From the NCBI RefSeq assembly GCF_002902945.1, contig NZ_CP026101.1, positions 2,852,001-2,916,000 of the forward strand: 64,000 nt of DNA, read 5' to 3'. The DNA comes from Paraburkholderia caribensis (GTDB taxonomy: Bacteria > Pseudomonadota > Gammaproteobacteria > Burkholderiales > Burkholderiaceae). Both the position numbers and the translations under genes were made by a program. Each line of letters starts with the position of its first letter. Within the stretch, counting starts at the first letter, position 1. A model generated the notes under the pieces. That model ran no database searches and was not told where the DNA came from. It saw nothing but the letters and a program-made list of their open reading frames with translations. Below, piece after piece: positions 62,121 through 64,000 of this stretch.

Positions 62121-63311
62121 ATGGCAGCCGCCGCGCAGTTCAATTGGGAAGACCCGCTGCTCCTTAACCAGCAGCTCACGGAAGAAGAACGCATGGTGCG
62201 CGACGCCGCGCACGCCTACGCGCAGGACAAGCTCGCGCCGCGCGTGCTCGAGGCGTTCCGCAACGAGAAAACAGACGCCACAATCTTCCGCGAGATGGGC
62301 GAACTCGGCCTGCTCGGCCCGACCATTCCCGAGCAATACGGCGGCCCCGGTCTGAACTACGTGAGCTACGGCTTGATCGCGCGCGAGGTGGAACGCGTGG
62401 ATTCAGGCTATCGGTCGATGATGTCGGTGCAGTCGTCGCTCGTGATGGTCCCCATCTTCGAATTCGGCTCCGACGCGCAAAAAGACAAATATCTGCCGAA
62501 GCTCGCGACGGGCGAATGGATCGGCTGCTTCGGCCTGACCGAACCGAATCACGGCTCCGATCCGGGCAGCATGGTCACGCGGGCGAAGAAAGTCGACGGC
62601 GGCTATTCGCTGTCCGGCTCGAAGATGTGGATCACGAATTCGCCGATCGCGGACGTATTCGTCGTCTGGGCGCAGCTCGAAACGGACGGCAAGGATGAGA
62701 TTCGCGGTTTCATCCTTGAGAAAGGCTGGAAGGGTTTGAGCGCGCCTGCGATCCACGGCAAGGTGGGCCTGCGCGCGTCGATCACGGGCGAGATCGTTCT
62801 CGATGAAGTGTTCGTGCCGGAAGACAATCTGATGCCCGGCGTAAAAGGCTTGCGCGGACCGTTCACCTGTCTGAATTCGGCGCGCTACGGCATTGCATGG
62901 GGCGCGCTCGGCGCGGCGGAAGACTGCTGGCACACCGCGCGTCAGTACACGCTCGATCGCAAGCAGTTCGGCCGGCCGCTCGCCGCGAACCAGCTGATCC
63001 AGAAGAAACTCGCCGACATGCAGACGGAAATCACGCTCGGCCTGCAAGGCGTACTGCGCCTGGGCCGCATGAAGGACGAAGGCACGGCCGCCGTCGAAAT
63101 CACGTCGATCATGAAGCGCAATTCGTGCGGCAAGTCGCTCGACATCGCGCGGATGGCGCGCGACATGCTGGGCGGCAACGGCATCTCGGACGAATTCGGC
63201 GTCGCGCGGCATCTGGTGAATCTGGAAGTCGTGAACACGTATGAAGGCACGCATGACATTCACGCGTTGATTCTCGGACGCGCACAGACGGGCATTCAGG
63301 CGTTCTTCTGA
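62121..63311 (+). CDS. gcdH: glutaryl-CoA dehydrogenase
   Basis: A 396-residue FAD-dependent acyl-CoA dehydrogenase that oxidises and decarboxylates glutaryl-CoA to crotonyl-CoA in lysine, tryptophan and benzoate breakdown. GcdH-type features: FNWEDPLLLNQQLTEEERMVRD at the N-terminus, SGYRSMMSVQSSLVM, GCFGLTEPNHGSDPGSM (FAD/substrate), SARYGIAWGALGAAEDCW, and the catalytic Glu in NTYEGTHDIHALILGRAQTGIQAF. CAGGAG precedes the ATG. The short intergenic region to the iclR-type gene should hold the operator. Confidence 0.95.
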   Translation: MAAAAQFNWEDPLLLNQQLTEEERMVRDAAHAYAQDKLAPRVLEAFRNEKTDATIFREMGELGLLGPTIPEQYGGPGLNYVSYGLIAREVERVDSGYRSMMSVQSSLVMVPIFEFGSDAQKDKYLPKLATGEWIGCFGLTEPNHGSDPGSMVTRAKKVDGGYSLSGSKMWITNSPIADVFVVWAQLETDGKDEIRGFILEKGWKGLSAPAIHGKVGLRASITGEIVLDEVFVPEDNLMPGVKGLRGPFTCLNSARYGIAWGALGAAEDCWHTARQYTLDRKQFGRPLAANQLIQKKLADMQTEITLGLQGVLRLGRMKDEGTAAVEITSIMKRNSCGKSLDIARMARDMLGGNGISDEFGVARHLVNLEVVNTYEGTHDIHALILGRAQTGIQAFF

Positions 63312-63351
63312 CGCCGGCGATTCGCCGCGAAACTTCGGTAATGCAGTCAGC

Positions 63352-63386
63352 AAAAAGCCCGCGTTCTCAACGAACGCGGGCTTTTT
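63352..63386. terminator. bidirectional rho-independent terminator
   Basis: A perfect 15-bp inverted repeat (AAAAAGCCCGCGTTC / GAACGCGGGCTTTTT) with a 5-base loop, giving a T-run on both strands. It lies between the convergent gcdH and peroxiredoxin genes. Confidence 0.9.
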
Positions 63387-63412
63387 GTTCGAGCCGTGCA
63401 AGCAGCAGACGC

Positions 63413-64000
63413 TTACTTGTTCGGTTGCGGCGTCATGCGCAGATACGGACGCAGCGCCTTGTAGCCCTTCGGGAACTTGCGCTTGATCTCTTCTTCGTCC
63501 TTCAGCGACGGCACGATCACGACGTCGTCGCCATGCTTCCAGTTGCCGGGCGTGGCGACCTGATAGTTGTCCGTCAGTTGCAGCGAGTCGATCACGCGCA
63601 GCACTTCATCGAAGTTGCGGCCCGTGCTGGCGGGATACGTGATGATCAGACGCACCTTCTTCTGCGGATCGATGATGAACAGCGACCGGACCGTCAGCGT
63701 AGCGTTCGCGTTCGGATGAATCATGTCGTACAGTTCCGACACCTTGCGGTCGCCGTCGGCGAGAATCGGAAAGCCAACACTCGCGGCCTGCGTCTCGTTG
63801 ATGTCCTTGATCCACTCGCTGTGCGATTCCTTGCTGTCGACGGACAATGCAATCGTCTTCACGCCGCGCTTGTCGAATTCGCTGGCGAGCTTCGCGGTCA
63901 GGCCGAGTTCCGTCGTGCAGACGGGCGTGAAGTCGGCGGGGTGCGAAAACAGGACGCCCCAGCTGTCGCCGAGCCATTCGTGGAACCTGATGCGGCCAAT
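63413..64000 (-). CDS. 1-Cys peroxiredoxin (Prx6-type), partial at window end
   Basis: 195 codons plus the stop are visible; the N-terminus lies beyond the window. The peroxidatic Cys is in FSHPADFTPVCTTELG. The long C-terminal half (IALSVDSKESHSEWIKDI, TLTVRSLFIIDPQKKVRLIITYPASTGRNFDEVLRVIDSLQ, and the ending YKALRPYLRMTPQPNK) is characteristic of Prx6/1-Cys peroxiredoxins, which reduce peroxides in the cytosol. No second Cys is seen in the visible part. Confidence 0.92.
   Translation of the reverse strand: MGRIRFHEWLGDSWGVLFSHPADFTPVCTTELGLTAKLASEFDKRGVKTIALSVDSKESHSEWIKDINETQAASVGFPILADGDRKVSELYDMIHPNANATLTVRSLFIIDPQKKVRLIITYPASTGRNFDEVLRVIDSLQLTDNYQVATPGNWKHGDDVVIVPSLKDEEEIKRKFPKGYKALRPYLRMTPQPNK

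Overview
The window is a 64 kb piece of chromosome from a high-GC betaproteobacterium, most probably Paraburkholderia or Burkholderia. This rests on the GC-rich codon use, the gene families (3-hydroxybutyrate-oligomer hydrolase, NodT-type RND efflux set, XdhABC, AspT/AspD, HmgA/FahA) and a 658-bp repeat whose arms I associate with Burkholderia-type genomes. It is mostly ordinary metabolic and transport DNA. I see no rRNA, tRNA, CRISPR array, transposase or prophage.

Layout, left to right. 1-4.2 kb: 3' part of a blue-light (LOV) hybrid histidine kinase, a lipocalin, an aldo/keto reductase and a PEBP-fold protein. 4.2-11.5 kb (leftward): a glucan/glucose block in the order glycogen-debranching enzyme, MGH1-type glucosidase, glucose-6-phosphate dehydrogenase, ROK/polyphosphate-type glucokinase. 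Together they would release glucose, phosphorylate it and oxidise it. 11.6-15.3 kb: an OmpR/EnvZ-type two-component pair, small secreted proteins and a ferritin-like protein. 15.6-21.5 kb: a complete tripartite RND efflux operon. 22-25 kb: LysE, RarD and TauE/SafE transporters. 25.5-32.7 kb: 3HB-oligomer hydrolase, a BON protein, a membrane-anchored TAXI protein, a HCCA-isomerase-like protein and a LysR regulator.

32.7-34.4 kb is a small inserted segment between two 64-bp direct repeats (one mismatch). It carries a candidate effector/immunity gene pair and splits the convergent lysR-xdhC junction. 34.4-39 kb is xdhA-xdhB-xdhC, in which XdhC has only its Rossmann domain. 39.3-50.8 kb holds an MFS gene, an AGT-type aminotransferase, an aspartate-decarboxylation block (aspD plus two tandem aspT-type antiporters), a LysR regulator and a D-lactate-dehydrogenase-like gene. 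51.7-64 kb holds a hypothetical gene, a crotonase, two MFS genes, the homogentisate pathway (hmgA-fahA plus an AAHS transporter), a degenerate EAL protein, IclR with divergent gcdH, and a peroxiredoxin cut by the window end.

The most unusual signal is a family of three 658/658/659-bp imperfect palindromes (21531-22188, 40686-41343, 50947-51605), one in opposite orientation to the other two. Around every copy the sequence is G/T-rich on the left and A/C-rich on the right, whatever the gene direction. The bias reaches several hundred bases into neighbouring genes and looks like C-to-T change on the strand whose 3' end points at the element. That is what repeated breakage at a palindrome, resection and single-strand cytosine deamination would leave. 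This reading is inference; the sequence pattern itself is directly visible.
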